Part shown: positions 16,688-25,929 of the stretch, piece by piece | Position numbering within the stretch: the first letter of the stretch is position 1 | Layout: every line of letters begins with the position of its first letter | Assembly (NCBI RefSeq): GCF_009650435.1 | Contig: NZ_VVIP01000078.1 | Span: 1 to 64,000, forward strand | DNA from: Foetidibacter luteolus | GTDB lineage: Bacteria; Bacteroidota; Bacteroidia; Chitinophagales; Chitinophagaceae | Direction: 5' to 3' | Length of the DNA stretch: 64,000 nt | Notes under the pieces: model-generated | The model's database searches: none | Told to the model about the DNA's origin: nothing | The model's input: only the letters and a program-made list of their open reading frames with translations | Program-made: the position numbers and the translations under genes

Positions 16688-17821
16688 TTAAAGGTTGCCC
16701 CTTAAACCCTGTTCCCGCTCTATAGCTTCAAACAAAGCCTTGAAATTGCCCTTTCCAAAACTTTTGGCGCCTTTCCGCTGTATGATTTCAAAGAAAAGCG
16801 TAGGCCTGTCTTCCACCGGTTTGGTAAATATCTGCAGCAGGTAACCTTCATCATCCCGGTCAACCAAAATACCGAGTTGCTTTAACGGTTCAATATCCTC
16901 ATCAATCTTACCTATTCGTTCCTGTAACTCATCGTAGTACGAGGTTGGGATGGAAAGAAACTCAACACCCCGGTTTCTTAGTTCAGTAACCGTATGAATA
17001 ATATCGTTCGTGGCCATGGCCACATGCTGCACACCTTCGCCGTTATAAAAGTCAAGATATTCTTCCACCTGGCTTTTCTTTTTGCCTTCGGCCGGCTCGT
17101 TGATGGGGAACTTAACATAGCCATTTCCATTGCTCATTACCTTGCTCATCAAAGCGGAATATTCGGTGGAAATATCATTGTCATCAAATGAAAGGATATT
17201 TCTAAAACCCATCACCTCTTCATAAAATTTAACCCATTTGTTCATCTGGTTCCAGCCAACGTTGCCAACACAATGGTCAACGTACTGTAATCCCGTGGGC
17301 GTTGGGTTGTAATAAGGTGTTTTCCATTCCCTAAAACCTGGCATAAACGCCCCTTTGTAATGATGACGCTCTACAAACACATGCACTGTTTCTCCATAGG
17401 TATGTATGCCGCTTAAAACAACTTCTCCATCTTCATCTTTCAAAGTAAGGGGTTCAAGATAGCTTTGCGCACCACGCAGGGTTGTTTCCTGCCAGGCGCT
17501 GGTGGCATCATCAACACGCAGCGCCAGTATTTTTACCGCGTCGCCATGTTTATAAATGTGGTCCGCAATGACATTGCCACTGCGTAAGGGTGTGGTTAGT
17601 ACTATGGTAAGTTTGTTTTGTCTTACAGCGTAGCTGACTCTATCTTTTATGCCCGTTTCAGGCCCGGCATACGCCAGGCTTTGAAATCCAAACGCCGTCT
17701 TATAATAATGCGCCGCCTGTTTGGCATTGCCTACATAAAACTCAACGTAATCGGTACCCTGCAGGGGTAAAAAATCTGTAGCGGCGTCCATCTTTTTTCT
17801 ATCGGCATGCAATGTTTCCAT
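16688..17821 (-). CDS. hpd: 4-hydroxyphenylpyruvate dioxygenase
   Basis: The 377-residue enzyme converts 4-hydroxyphenylpyruvate to homogentisate in tyrosine catabolism. It has two VOC-fold halves; the C-terminal one carries the Fe(II) ligands His183 ('YVDHCVGNV'), His266 ('VQHVAMATND') and Glu345 ('LFFEIIQRKG'). The C-terminal 'GKGNFKALFEAIEREQ' is also typical. Length matches the bacterial family. The ATG at 17821 gives a short leader before the first VOC domain. No homogentisate dioxygenase gene is adjacent; the next gene downstream is an unrelated transpeptidase with 88 bp between. Confidence 0.95.
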   Translation of the reverse strand: METLHADRKKMDAATDFLPLQGTDYVEFYVGNAKQAAHYYKTAFGFQSLAYAGPETGIKDRVSYAVRQNKLTIVLTTPLRSGNVIADHIYKHGDAVKILALRVDDATSAWQETTLRGAQSYLEPLTLKDEDGEVVLSGIHTYGETVHVFVERHHYKGAFMPGFREWKTPYYNPTPTGLQYVDHCVGNVGWNQMNKWVKFYEEVMGFRNILSFDDNDISTEYSALMSKVMSNGNGYVKFPINEPAEGKKKSQVEEYLDFYNGEGVQHVAMATNDIIHTVTELRNRGVEFLSIPTSYYDELQERIGKIDEDIEPLKQLGILVDRDDEGYLLQIFTKPVEDRPTLFFEIIQRKGAKSFGKGNFKALFEAIEREQGLRGNL

Positions 17822-17875
17822 ACTAATGGTTTTTAATAAGTACTGGGGGCTAATTTACATATGTCTGTGGAATGG

Positions 17876-17945
17876 CTTTTTTGGCTGCCAGCGACAGTGC
17901 ACTGTGGCATCGTCCCTTGCGTCGCAATCCTTTCATCTGAATATC
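17876..17945. repeat. GCGTCGCA-core dispersed element
   Basis: CCCTTGCGTCGCAATCCTTTC and flanking GGCTGCCAG ... CTGTGGCATCG match the element at 11622, 27948 and 62376. The rest of the 266-bp gap to purK shows only a possible weak promoter box TATCTTCG near 18064. Confidence 0.55.
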
Positions 17946-18087
17946 GTTGGGCACCAATCCCGCTCCGTAGCTGGATGGTAATTTTTACTGTCCCTTACGG
18001 TAACTGCCCGCTGATACATCTTCAAAATTAGAAAAATTAGCCAACCGAGTTAGCTATACAATTATCTTCGCCGCATATTTAACTAAT

Positions 18088-19206
18088 ATGAAGGTTGGAA
18101 TTCTTGGAGGCGGACAACTGGGCCGCATGTTACTGCAAGCCGCTGCCAATTATGTTGTTGAAACCTATGTACTGGAAAATGATGAACACTGCCCCGCGGC
18201 ACACCTTTGCCACCATTTCATAAAAGGCGATATAAAAGACTTTGACACCGTTTACAATTTTGGCAAACAGTTAGACGCACTTACTATAGAAATAGAGGCC
18301 GTAAACGTGGAAGCACTGGAAAAACTGGAGCAGGAAGGCGTTAAGGTATACCCAAGACCATCTGCTATACGCATTATTAAAAACAAGGTTACACAAAAGG
18401 AATTTTACAAGAATAACGGAATACCCTCCCCCGAATTTGTGGTAACACATAACCTGGAAGAACTTCGTGAACAGGTTTCTTTTTTGCCGGCCGTGCATAA
18501 GATTGGCCAGGGCGGTTATGATGGCAAAGGGGTGCAGGTTATAAGAAAGGAAGCCGAAATTGATAAGGGTTTTGACGCCCCATCTGTTCTGGAAAAAATG
18601 GTGGACATCAAAAAAGAAATAGCACTGATTGTAGCCATGAACAACAAAGGCGAAACAGCCTTCTTCCCCCCTGTTGAAATGATGTTTGATACCAGGTTAA
18701 ACCTGCTTGACTTCCAGGTTTGCCCGGCGGAAATAACGGACGAAGTATTGTGGAAAGCTGAAGCCATTGCACAAAAGCTGGTAAAGCAACTGCAAAGTCC
18801 AGGCTTGTTTGCCATAGAGCTTTTTGTAGATAACAAAAATGAAGTGCTGGTAAATGAAACAGCCCCCAGGGTGCACAACAGCGGGCACCATACCATTGAA
18901 GCCAGCTATTGCAGCCAATACGATATGCTTTGGCGCATAATACTGGATTACCCGTTGGGCAATACAGACCCCATTTTGCCCTCGTCTATCGTTAATGTGC
19001 TGGGCGCAGAAGGCTACTCCGGTGAAGCTAAATATGAAGGGCTTGACGAGGTTTTGAAAATGGAAAATGTGTTTGTGCATTTATACGGTAAAACACAAAC
19101 AAAACCCGGCAGAAAGATGGGGCATGTAACCATTATGGCCAAAGACCGCAGCGACCTGGTTTACACCGCCAATAAGATAAAACACACGTTGAAGGTTTGC
19201 AGTTAA
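18088..19206 (+). CDS. purK: 5-(carboxyamino)imidazole ribonucleotide synthase
   Basis: PurK (372 residues) is an ATP-grasp enzyme that carboxylates aminoimidazole ribonucleotide in de novo purine synthesis, using ATP and bicarbonate. The N-terminal 'GILGGGQLGRML' (residues 4-15) is the family signature. The ATP-grasp region includes 'KIGQGGYDGKGVQVI', and the metal-binding part 'AIELFVDNKNEVLVNETAPRVHNSGHHTIEA' region is present near residues 250-280. Length is normal. It is convergent with pntB, with only 3 bp between stop codons. No purE is adjacent. Confidence 0.96.
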   Translation: MKVGILGGGQLGRMLLQAAANYVVETYVLENDEHCPAAHLCHHFIKGDIKDFDTVYNFGKQLDALTIEIEAVNVEALEKLEQEGVKVYPRPSAIRIIKNKVTQKEFYKNNGIPSPEFVVTHNLEELREQVSFLPAVHKIGQGGYDGKGVQVIRKEAEIDKGFDAPSVLEKMVDIKKEIALIVAMNNKGETAFFPPVEMMFDTRLNLLDFQVCPAEITDEVLWKAEAIAQKLVKQLQSPGLFAIELFVDNKNEVLVNETAPRVHNSGHHTIEASYCSQYDMLWRIILDYPLGNTDPILPSSIVNVLGAEGYSGEAKYEGLDEVLKMENVFVHLYGKTQTKPGRKMGHVTIMAKDRSDLVYTANKIKHTLKVCS

Positions 19207-19209
19207 CAC

Positions 19210-20649
19210 TTACAGGCTTTTTACTTCAGTTACCAGCTTTTGAAGCACCCCTTTCGCGTCTCCAAAAAGCATAGAGGTTTTGGGCTTGAAGAACAGTTCA
19301 TTTTCTATGCCGGCATAACCCGGCTTCATGCTGCGCTTGTTTACGATAACCAGTTTTGCATCTTCCACTTCCAGGATGGGCATGCCGTAAATGGGTGAAG
19401 TTTTATCATGCTTTGCGGCCGGATTAACCACGTCGTTGGCGCCAAGTACCAGAACCACATCGGCGGATTTGAATTCTTCGTTGGCCTGCTCCATTTCCAA
19501 TAATTTATCATAAGGCACATCCGCTTCAGCCAGCAATACATTCATGTGCCCCGGCATACGCCCTGCCACAGGGTGGATAGCATACTTTACCTCCACCCCT
19601 TTTTCTTCCAGCAGTTCTTCCAGCTCCTGGCATACATGCTGCGCCTGGGCCACTGCCAGGCCATAACCAGGCACTACGATAATCTTATGTGCATAGCCCA
19701 TTACCATGGCAGCATCTGTAATATTGATTTCTTTATAACTGCCCCCCGCCTGCTGCTGGCCACCGGCAGCGGAAGCAGTACCGCCGAACGAACCAATGAG
19801 CACATTGCGCAGGGAACGATTCATGGCGCGGCACATTAAAATGGTAAGCAGCGTACCCGCCGCCCCTACCAGAATGCCGCCGGTAAGCATCACTTTATTG
19901 TTGTACAAAAAGCCACCGCATGCCGCAGCTACCCCGGTAAAGGAATTAAGCAGGGATATGACCACCGGCATATCGGCCCCACCGATGGGCAAAACGAAGA
20001 GAATGCCGTAGATGAGTGCCGCAACAAAAATTAAAAGGAACAGGTATGCATTTAGCGGCATTATGAATACAAACAAAAGCGATGCTACCATAATTATGAG
20101 CAGTACGCCAAGGTTGAGAAAGTGCTGTCCTTTAAAAGAGTAATCTTTTATTTTACTCTTTAATTTACCCCATGCAACCACGCTACCGGCGAATGAGACA
20201 GATCCAATAAAACATCCCAAAATAATAACCAGCAGGGTGGCCCTATGGCTAACTACAACACTCTGCCAAGACTCATCAATCAACGCAAATTGTGCAACAA
20301 GGTGCCAATCTAAATACTCGCTTATCGAAATCAGCGCTGCACAGGCCCCACCCATACCATTGAACAGGCTTACCATTTCGGGCATGGCCGTCATTTTTAC
20401 TTTTTTGGCAGCCAGCACGCCTATGACGCTGCCAATTAACAGGCCTCCGAAAATCCATCCATAATTGTGTAAGGCATTGCCTTCTTCATCGCGGTATAAA
20501 AAGATGGTGCCCGCAATCGCGGTAACCATCCCGCCAGCCGCAATAAGGTTTCCCTTGCGGGCTGTAGCCGGGCTTGACAGCATTTTTAACCCTACAATAA
20601 ATGTTACAGATGCAAGTAGATAAATGATGGCCAGTATTTCCGATTGCAT
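19210..20649 (-). CDS. pntB: NAD(P) transhydrogenase subunit beta
   Basis: The 479-residue protein is the beta subunit of the proton-pumping transhydrogenase, which uses the proton gradient to make NADPH from NADH. About nine membrane helices fill residues 1-265. The C-terminal NADP-binding domain begins near 'VMGYAHKIIVVPGYGLAVAQAQ' and includes 'HPVAGRMPGHMNVLLAEA' and 'LVLGANDVVNPAA', all family signatures. It is the last gene of the pntA1-pntA2-pntB set, 53 bp after pntA2, and meets purK tail to tail. Confidence 0.96.
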   Translation of the reverse strand: MQSEILAIIYLLASVTFIVGLKMLSSPATARKGNLIAAGGMVTAIAGTIFLYRDEEGNALHNYGWIFGGLLIGSVIGVLAAKKVKMTAMPEMVSLFNGMGGACAALISISEYLDWHLVAQFALIDESWQSVVVSHRATLLVIILGCFIGSVSFAGSVVAWGKLKSKIKDYSFKGQHFLNLGVLLIIMVASLLFVFIMPLNAYLFLLIFVAALIYGILFVLPIGGADMPVVISLLNSFTGVAAACGGFLYNNKVMLTGGILVGAAGTLLTILMCRAMNRSLRNVLIGSFGGTASAAGGQQQAGGSYKEINITDAAMVMGYAHKIIVVPGYGLAVAQAQHVCQELEELLEEKGVEVKYAIHPVAGRMPGHMNVLLAEADVPYDKLLEMEQANEEFKSADVVLVLGANDVVNPAAKHDKTSPIYGMPILEVEDAKLVIVNKRSMKPGYAGIENELFFKPKTSMLFGDAKGVLQKLVTEVKSL

Positions 20650-20702
20650 ATTGAATTTTTAAAATCTCATCATTTAATCAGTATAATCATTTCAATCAGT
20701 GG

Positions 20703-21011
20703 TCATTTCTTTTTCTTAAACATTTCCAGCATCCTGTCTGTTACCACAAAACCGCCTACCACGTTTAGAGTGCCGAGAATTACAGCGAGAAAGCCAAGAA
20801 CAATTGCCATGTAGTTATCATGCTCTGCTTTGCCCATTACGATAATAGCGCCGATAATTACCACGCCATGTATTGCATTGGCCCCGCTCATAAGCGGTGT
20901 ATGCAGAACACTGGGCACACGGCCAATAACTTCTATACCCAGAAAGATCATGAGCACAACAATGTAGATGTACTGTTCATGCTGACTTATCCAGTGGAGG
21001 ACGTTTTGCAT
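20703..21011 (-). CDS. pntA2: NAD(P) transhydrogenase subunit alpha, membrane part
   Basis: The 102-residue protein is the separate membrane-spanning C-terminal part of the alpha subunit, as in organisms where PntA is split. Three to four hydrophobic helices are visible, with 'SVLHTPLMSGANAIHGVVIIGA' containing the conserved SGANAIHG stretch. It lies 53 bp upstream of pntB and is probably cotranscribed with it. A 391-bp gap with repeats separates it from pntA1. Confidence 0.93.
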   Translation of the reverse strand: MQNVLHWISQHEQYIYIVVLMIFLGIEVIGRVPSVLHTPLMSGANAIHGVVIIGAIIVMGKAEHDNYMAIVLGFLAVILGTLNVVGGFVVTDRMLEMFKKKK

Positions 21012-21402
21012 AATGAATAGTTTTTACACATATAAGCAACCGGAGACCGATGCCCGCCTTAAGCTGAACGACGCTTTACAAAACCTGCCCGCGACAGCAG
21101 CAGCGCAATGTCATTAAGCTAAGGAAACGAATGTCAGGCTGAGCTTGTCGAAACCGGGTTATGCAAGCCGCTTTTTCACCAATCCGCCTTCGACAGGCTC
21201 AGGCTGACAGCTTAACTTAATGACATTGAGCAGCAGCGTGTTGCACTTTCGGGTGAGGGATTGCAGCGGGTACCCCGGTGAAGCCATTGCAGCCCGGCTT
21301 TTGTGCCGGAGTATGAGCGGAAAGCCCGGCCCGAGGTACGAGGGACACCCCCAACAACATCTTATCACAATATAACGCTACAACCCTGCCGCAAATGTGC
21401 AT
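21012..21402. repeat. Repeat-filled gap inside the pnt set
   Basis: Bases 21128-21215 contain TGTCAGGCTGAGCTTGTCGA and, after about 45 bases, its near-complement TTCGACAGGCTCAGGCTGACA, giving a long hairpin. Bases 21231-21355 hold a copy of the GC-rich dispersed repeat. No gene is seen. The gap may weaken or uncouple expression of pntA2-pntB from pntA1. Confidence 0.7.
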
Positions 21403-22524
21403 TTACAGCAACGCCTTTACACGCTCATGCAACACTTGCCCATTGTGGGCAATACAACAGCCTTTTACAATATCATCCTCAAAATTCAACTGCAATGAAC
21501 CTTCTTTACTAATGATAAGCTGTAAAAAATTGAGGATGTTTTTGCCATACAGTTTGCTTGCATCGGCAGGCATACCGGCGGCAAGATTACTGTTGCCAAC
21601 AATGGTTACCCCTTTGTATGTAACGGTTTCGTTGTTCCTGGTGAGAGCGGTGTTGCCGCCGGATGAAGCAGCGAGATCAATGATAATGGAGCCAGGTTTC
21701 ATGCCATCTAACATGGCCTGGGTAACCAGTAATGGCGCAGGTTTTCCCGGAATTTGGGCAGTGGTAATTACTACATCCGCCTTGGCGATGGACTGCGCAA
21801 TTTTGTTTTGCTGCTTTTGCTTGTAATCATCGGTTTGTTCTACCGCGTAACCACCGGCGGCGGTAGCGTCGGCAGCACCTTCCACCTCGATAAACTTGGC
21901 GCCCAGGCTCATTACTTCTTCTTTAACCGCAGGCCTTGTATCAAATACTTCAACAACAGCACCCAACCTGCGTGCCGTAGCCACCGCCTGCAGCCCGGCC
22001 ACCCCGGCGCCGAGTATCAACACTTTCGCGGGGGCAATACTGCCTGCAGCCGTCATAAACATGGGAAAGTAACGCGGGTACATTGATGCCGCCAACAGCA
22101 CGGCCTTGTAACCCGCAATATTGGCCTGGCTGCTTAACACATCCATGCTTTGGGCACGGGTGGTGCGGGGCGCCATATCAATACTAAATACGGTAACATT
22201 CCGCAACGCCCATTGCTGCATTAACTGAGGATTGAACAATGGCTGGAAAATACCCAGCAATACGGTACCGGAACGAACGAGCTGGATATCATCAGCAGAA
22301 AGCGGGTTGATGGAAAGAAGGATATCCGCTGTTTGTAAAATGGCGTGGCGTGGGTGTATAACAGCGTTCTTAAGCATGTATGCTTCATCAAACGCAAAGG
22401 CACGTATACCGGCTGATTGCTCTACCCCTGTCTGCACATTTAACTTTGCTAACGATTCAACCTGTTCCGGTAACATGGATACCCTGCTGTCTGACCCTGG
22501 TTCTTTGAGTATGCCAGCAATCAT
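21403..22524 (-). CDS. pntA1: NAD(P) transhydrogenase subunit alpha, NAD-binding part
   Basis: The 373-residue soluble protein is the NAD(H)-binding domain of the transhydrogenase alpha subunit. It shows the alanine dehydrogenase/PNT N-terminal fold ('GILKEPGSDSRVSMLPEQV') and the Rossmann motif 'VLILGAGVAGLQAVATARRLGA' with 'EVFDTRP' after it. 'VITTAQIPGKPAPLLV' and 'GSIIIDLAASSGGN' are further PntA signatures. It is the first of the three pnt genes on this strand. The related alanine dehydrogenase is unlikely given the two membrane subunits downstream. Confidence 0.95.
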   Translation of the reverse strand: MIAGILKEPGSDSRVSMLPEQVESLAKLNVQTGVEQSAGIRAFAFDEAYMLKNAVIHPRHAILQTADILLSINPLSADDIQLVRSGTVLLGIFQPLFNPQLMQQWALRNVTVFSIDMAPRTTRAQSMDVLSSQANIAGYKAVLLAASMYPRYFPMFMTAAGSIAPAKVLILGAGVAGLQAVATARRLGAVVEVFDTRPAVKEEVMSLGAKFIEVEGAADATAAGGYAVEQTDDYKQKQQNKIAQSIAKADVVITTAQIPGKPAPLLVTQAMLDGMKPGSIIIDLAASSGGNTALTRNNETVTYKGVTIVGNSNLAAGMPADASKLYGKNILNFLQLIISKEGSLQLNFEDDIVKGCCIAHNGQVLHERVKALL

Positions 22525-22631
22525 ACTTTAAATTAGAACTATTTTTCTGAAAAACAGCAAGTTAACAGGTTAGAATTTTATAAGAACATGACCAGCCTAC
22601 AGCTTGCAGGTATTTGCTTAACTGTGCTACA

Positions 22632-23015
22632 CTATACTACAGAAGTTATCCACCAGGTATTGCCGTGTGGGTCTTTTACACCGCCACTACGACCATAGCC
22701 TTGGTTGCTTACTGGCATAATTTCTTCAGCACCGGCTTCCAGCGCCGCCGCAAAAGTGGCATCAGCGTCGGCCACATAAACAAAAAGGCCGGCGTTCTGG
22801 GGCGGCCACTGGTCGTTACAATCTCCAAACATGATAGCACTGCCGCTGATATTTATTTCCGCATGCATAATGGTTGGGGAGTCATCCCTCAACTTTTTAT
22901 AAATTTCTTTTGCGCCAAAAACTTTTTGTGCAAAGGCGAGAAAGCCTTCTGCATTGTTTAAAATCAGGTAAGGCATAACCGCATTGTGGCCTTGTGGAAT
23001 TTTTACTTCACTCAT
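22632..23015 (-). CDS. VOC family (PhnB-like glyoxalase fold) protein
   Basis: Starting at ATG 23015 the protein is 127 residues. It is a single glyoxalase/bleomycin-resistance (VOC) domain of the PhnB-like kind: 'VMPYLILNNAEGFLAFAQKVFGA' at the start, 'IMHAEINISGSAIMFGD' in the middle and 'GGVKDPHGNTWWITS' at the end, which carries the usual metal-site residues. The longer frame beginning at 23159 overlaps the upstream gene and includes promoter sequence, so it is rejected. The substrate cannot be told. Confidence 0.88.
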   Translation of the reverse strand: MSEVKIPQGHNAVMPYLILNNAEGFLAFAQKVFGAKEIYKKLRDDSPTIMHAEINISGSAIMFGDCNDQWPPQNAGLFVYVADADATFAAALEAGAEEIMPVSNQGYGRSGGVKDPHGNTWWITSVV

Positions 23016-23035
23016 TGTTTTAATTTTTGTTTGCA

Positions 23036-23043
23036 CAAAACTA
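23036..23043 (-). promoter_or_regulatory. -7 promoter box of the VOC gene
   Basis: The minus strand reads TAGTTTTG, matching TAnnTTTG, 20 bases before the chosen ATG at 23015. This supports the shorter start and independent transcription from the DUF6427 gene. Confidence 0.5.
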
Positions 23044-23094
23044 ACTACAGGCCCTTGGGAAAAATTGGAAAAACACGACGGGATGGGGTAATGG

Positions 23095-23140
23095 GGTATG
23101 TTTGATGTAAGATGTAAAATGTACGATGTAAAGATATCAT
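23095..23140. repeat. Microrepeat on GATGTAAGATGTA
   Basis: Degenerate tandem words TTTGATGTAAGATG and AATGTACGATGTAAAG lie between the VOC gene and the end of the DUF6427 gene. The same words occur at 11770-11835 and 62090-62125. Confidence 0.55.
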
Positions 23141-23142
23141 GT

Positions 23143-24165
23143 CTATTTAGCCGCCGCAAACCAGTTATTGTACACTACCAGGCCAATGGTTATCCAAACA
23201 AAAATTGCCGGCACCAGGGCACTGCGGGGGTATAGGAAAAAATTGGAAGTGAATGCAGCGGCAGGCACCAGCGCCATTAGCCACGCGGCGGTGGACATAT
23301 CTTTTACCAAAAAAACCATGGGTACCAGCAACAGCAGCATTACCAGTAACACAGCCCAGGCCTTGCGTGCCTGTATAAGCATGCGGCCATTGTTGTTTTG
23401 CCACACTACAAGCCCTGCAATAACACAAAAACAAAGTACGCCATAGGATGCGTAGAACGATACGGCATTACCCACCTTGATAACATGCGGCTGCCACCGC
23501 GGTATATAATGCAGCAGCACGGTAATGTTATCGTTAACAAACAGCCATGCAGCCAAAAAGTAAAATGGTGTTATTATACCCATGAGCAGCAAAAACCATT
23601 CGTTGGCATGAAATGGCCGCAATATGGCCAGGGAAAAATAAACCACCAGTATAAGCGGTAAGGCTGGGTAGTAACCGGCTATAGCTATACCGGTTATTAA
23701 GCCAATATTATAAATAAGCGTTTTAGGATTAGGGGAGTTGTATAACCGGGCTATCCTGTAAATCAGCCATATCAGGAAACTGTTGGTAATAAGTGCAGGC
23801 GTAAACTGGTTCCATTCTTTAAACAGAGCGGTAAACAATACATAAGCCAGGGCGGCGGTAAAGGCCGGCTTATTTACCATCTTCACTTCGTTTAGTATGT
23901 AGTTAAGCCTTAATGCCTGTATAATGACCGTGGCATGGTAAAATACCGCCAGCGCCAACGGCGGCATGCCCGCAAAATATTTTGCAAGGATATCCGCTAT
24001 AAATCCTTCGCCTGGTACCGCCAATACAACAGGCGGTTCTGTAAAAAAATGGGCATGTAATAAAATACTGAACGCGGTAAGCCAAAATACGTTTGCCGCT
24101 GAATTGTCTCTAAAGATTGATACCACCTGCTTTGCATTAACTATCCAGTTGTCCGGCGCATCCAT
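23143..24165 (-). CDS. DUF6427 polytopic membrane protein
   Basis: The 340-residue protein has about nine hydrophobic helices and is of the DUF6427 type common in Bacteroidota. Recognisable stretches are 'FRDNSAANVFWLTAFSILLHAHFF' at the N-terminus (shown in part), 'FLIWLIYRIARLYNSP' and 'GYYPALPLILVVYFS'. Its function is not known; it has no transporter or enzyme motif I can name. It lies 51 bp downstream of the exported protein gene at 24217 and may be cotranscribed with it. Confidence 0.75.
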   Translation of the reverse strand: MDAPDNWIVNAKQVVSIFRDNSAANVFWLTAFSILLHAHFFTEPPVVLAVPGEGFIADILAKYFAGMPPLALAVFYHATVIIQALRLNYILNEVKMVNKPAFTAALAYVLFTALFKEWNQFTPALITNSFLIWLIYRIARLYNSPNPKTLIYNIGLITGIAIAGYYPALPLILVVYFSLAILRPFHANEWFLLLMGIITPFYFLAAWLFVNDNITVLLHYIPRWQPHVIKVGNAVSFYASYGVLCFCVIAGLVVWQNNNGRMLIQARKAWAVLLVMLLLLVPMVFLVKDMSTAAWLMALVPAAAFTSNFFLYPRSALVPAIFVWITIGLVVYNNWFAAAK

Positions 24166-24216
24166 TTAAACCGGGCACGGCGCCCTGCGGATATTGAACC
24201 AAACAAATGAAGAGGA

Positions 24217-25743
24217 TTAAAACTCGATTTTTGCAAAGCAAATATAATTCCTGTACTGGCACGGAACCAATAAAGTACGGGCGGCCACCTGCTTAGCATA
24301 ACGCGGCATAAAATCGTAGCCCTTATCCAGGTTGCGGAAAGTGGGGTTACGGGTTATTTTGCCTTGCGCATCTATGCTTTGATCGTTGAGCAGCATGGTA
24401 CGTTTGGAAGCCTCGTTATAGATGAAGTGCACTTCGCTGCCGGCGTTATAAGTGGTGTAGCCGATAAAGTTGTCTGTATTATCATCAAACTGGGATTTGC
24501 GGATAACATTGCCCCATTCCAGTTTAGTGGTTGAGTCGAAGGACAGGATGGCGATATTATCAGCGAAGTAACGGTTTATCTGGTTGTTAAAACTGTTCCA
24601 GCGGCCCCAGGGATAGTAATAACTATAGAATGGGCTGTAATAGTAATAAGAACTCATGGGGCTGTAAAATGGTGACCCATACATATAATCCCAGCGGTTG
24701 TACATGCCGCCGCGGGAAGAAGTGTACGCCGCTTCTGAAGCTATGAAAAAACCCCCATCCTTACGCATAACAATGTTTTGCAGAAAGTAATCGTTAAACG
24801 CGGTTTTCAGGTTACCCTCACTCCTGGCTTCTGCACGCAGCTCTTCATTAAAAAAAGCATTGCCGGTAGCTTTTTCTGTACGGCTTACCTTATTCCACAA
24901 TGTAGCATACAGCCCGTCTATATTGCCCCGTTTACCTTTACTGAAGAAAGAAGCGATAAGGTAATTTTTATTAATGTTGTCAATTTTAAGGCGCAGGTCG
25001 TCAAGGAAAATTTTGGACAGTGTTAAATCATACGATGCAAGTGTATCTTCCATCAATGGCTTGTAAAATAGGGTTATCTTGTTGATATTGTCTTTTTGGT
25101 TAGAACCCGCTGGCCTTAAAAAAACAATATCACCATCATTATCCACAGCAAATTCATTCAGGAACATACTTTTTTCGGGCATGGGCACATGCAGGCTGCT
25201 TTTTTTCAGCAGTTGCATTTCCTGATCAAAAACAAAAGTGGTTACCTCGTAGTCTTTCTCTTCCTTGCTGTTTATTTTAAACACGAATATTTTTTTCTTG
25301 TCATCGCTGTTTAAAAAAGTATAGATCTTGTTGTTGGATGAATAGTTGATATTGGTGGTATCCAGCACAACAGGGTCTGCCAACAGCTTGGCTTCACCAT
25401 TCATTTTGGCATAGGCCCCAATAACATTGTTACGGTACTGGTATTGAAAAAAGAGATAGAAGTAATCGCGGTAAGCCAGGAACTCCACCCCCAAAACACG
25501 GTCTGGCAAAAAAGCAAGCTCCTGTTTGCCAATAAGCTTCATGTCATTGTCCAGCATAGAGATGCTGTATTTGTTCCGGGTATTTTTATACACCAGGAAC
25601 CTGTCGTTCATTTTGCCTATTACATCAAAATTCAGTTGGCGGGTATCATCTTTATCGGGTGCGGAGTAGGTAATTTTTTGTGCACCACCCCAGGCGATAA
25701 AACATATGGACAAAGCAGCAGACAGTAACATTCGTTTCATCAT
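24217..25743 (-). CDS. Exported hypothetical protein
   Basis: The 508-residue protein starts at ATG 25743 with 'MMKRMLLSAALSICFIAWGG' as signal peptide, so it is periplasmic or outer-membrane associated. The mature region is beta-rich with repeated strand pairs ('FLVYKNTRNKYSISMLDNDM', 'EFLAYRDYFYLFFQYQYR'), compatible with a propeller. A segment near residues 352-378 is extremely rich in Tyr, Ser and Pro ('SPMSSYYYYSPFYSYYYPW'). I do not recognise a functional family; similar proteins seem restricted to Bacteroidota. Confidence 0.75.
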   Translation of the reverse strand: MMKRMLLSAALSICFIAWGGAQKITYSAPDKDDTRQLNFDVIGKMNDRFLVYKNTRNKYSISMLDNDMKLIGKQELAFLPDRVLGVEFLAYRDYFYLFFQYQYRNNVIGAYAKMNGEAKLLADPVVLDTTNINYSSNNKIYTFLNSDDKKKIFVFKINSKEEKDYEVTTFVFDQEMQLLKKSSLHVPMPEKSMFLNEFAVDNDGDIVFLRPAGSNQKDNINKITLFYKPLMEDTLASYDLTLSKIFLDDLRLKIDNINKNYLIASFFSKGKRGNIDGLYATLWNKVSRTEKATGNAFFNEELRAEARSEGNLKTAFNDYFLQNIVMRKDGGFFIASEAAYTSSRGGMYNRWDYMYGSPFYSPMSSYYYYSPFYSYYYPWGRWNSFNNQINRYFADNIAILSFDSTTKLEWGNVIRKSQFDDNTDNFIGYTTYNAGSEVHFIYNEASKRTMLLNDQSIDAQGKITRNPTFRNLDKGYDFMPRYAKQVAARTLLVPCQYRNYICFAKIEF

Positions 25744-25764
25744 AGTTAACCTTAATTTCGCTAA

Positions 25765-25772
25765 CAAATGTA
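25765..25772 (-). promoter_or_regulatory. -7 promoter box for the exported hypothetical protein
   Basis: The minus strand reads TACATTTG, a match to TAnnTTTG, 21 bases before the ATG at 25743. It probably drives this gene and the DUF6427 gene behind it. Confidence 0.5.
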
Positions 25773-25929
25773 AGTTTAAGCGTATTTATAATTTTGTAAA
25801 GTAAACTTAAAGCTACAGCATATACTACGAAATTAAAACGCAAATAGTTGCGTCCTATTTTTAAACGCTAACATTGTATTAAACTATACATTTGTTAAGA
25901 TTTTTGATTCCGGACTTAATTTTTATTTC

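Noticed and set aside
23016-23159. Extended N-terminus of the VOC protein from 23159
   Set aside because: The extension overlaps the neighbouring gene and contains the TAGTTTTG promoter box; the VOC domain starts right after ATG 23015.
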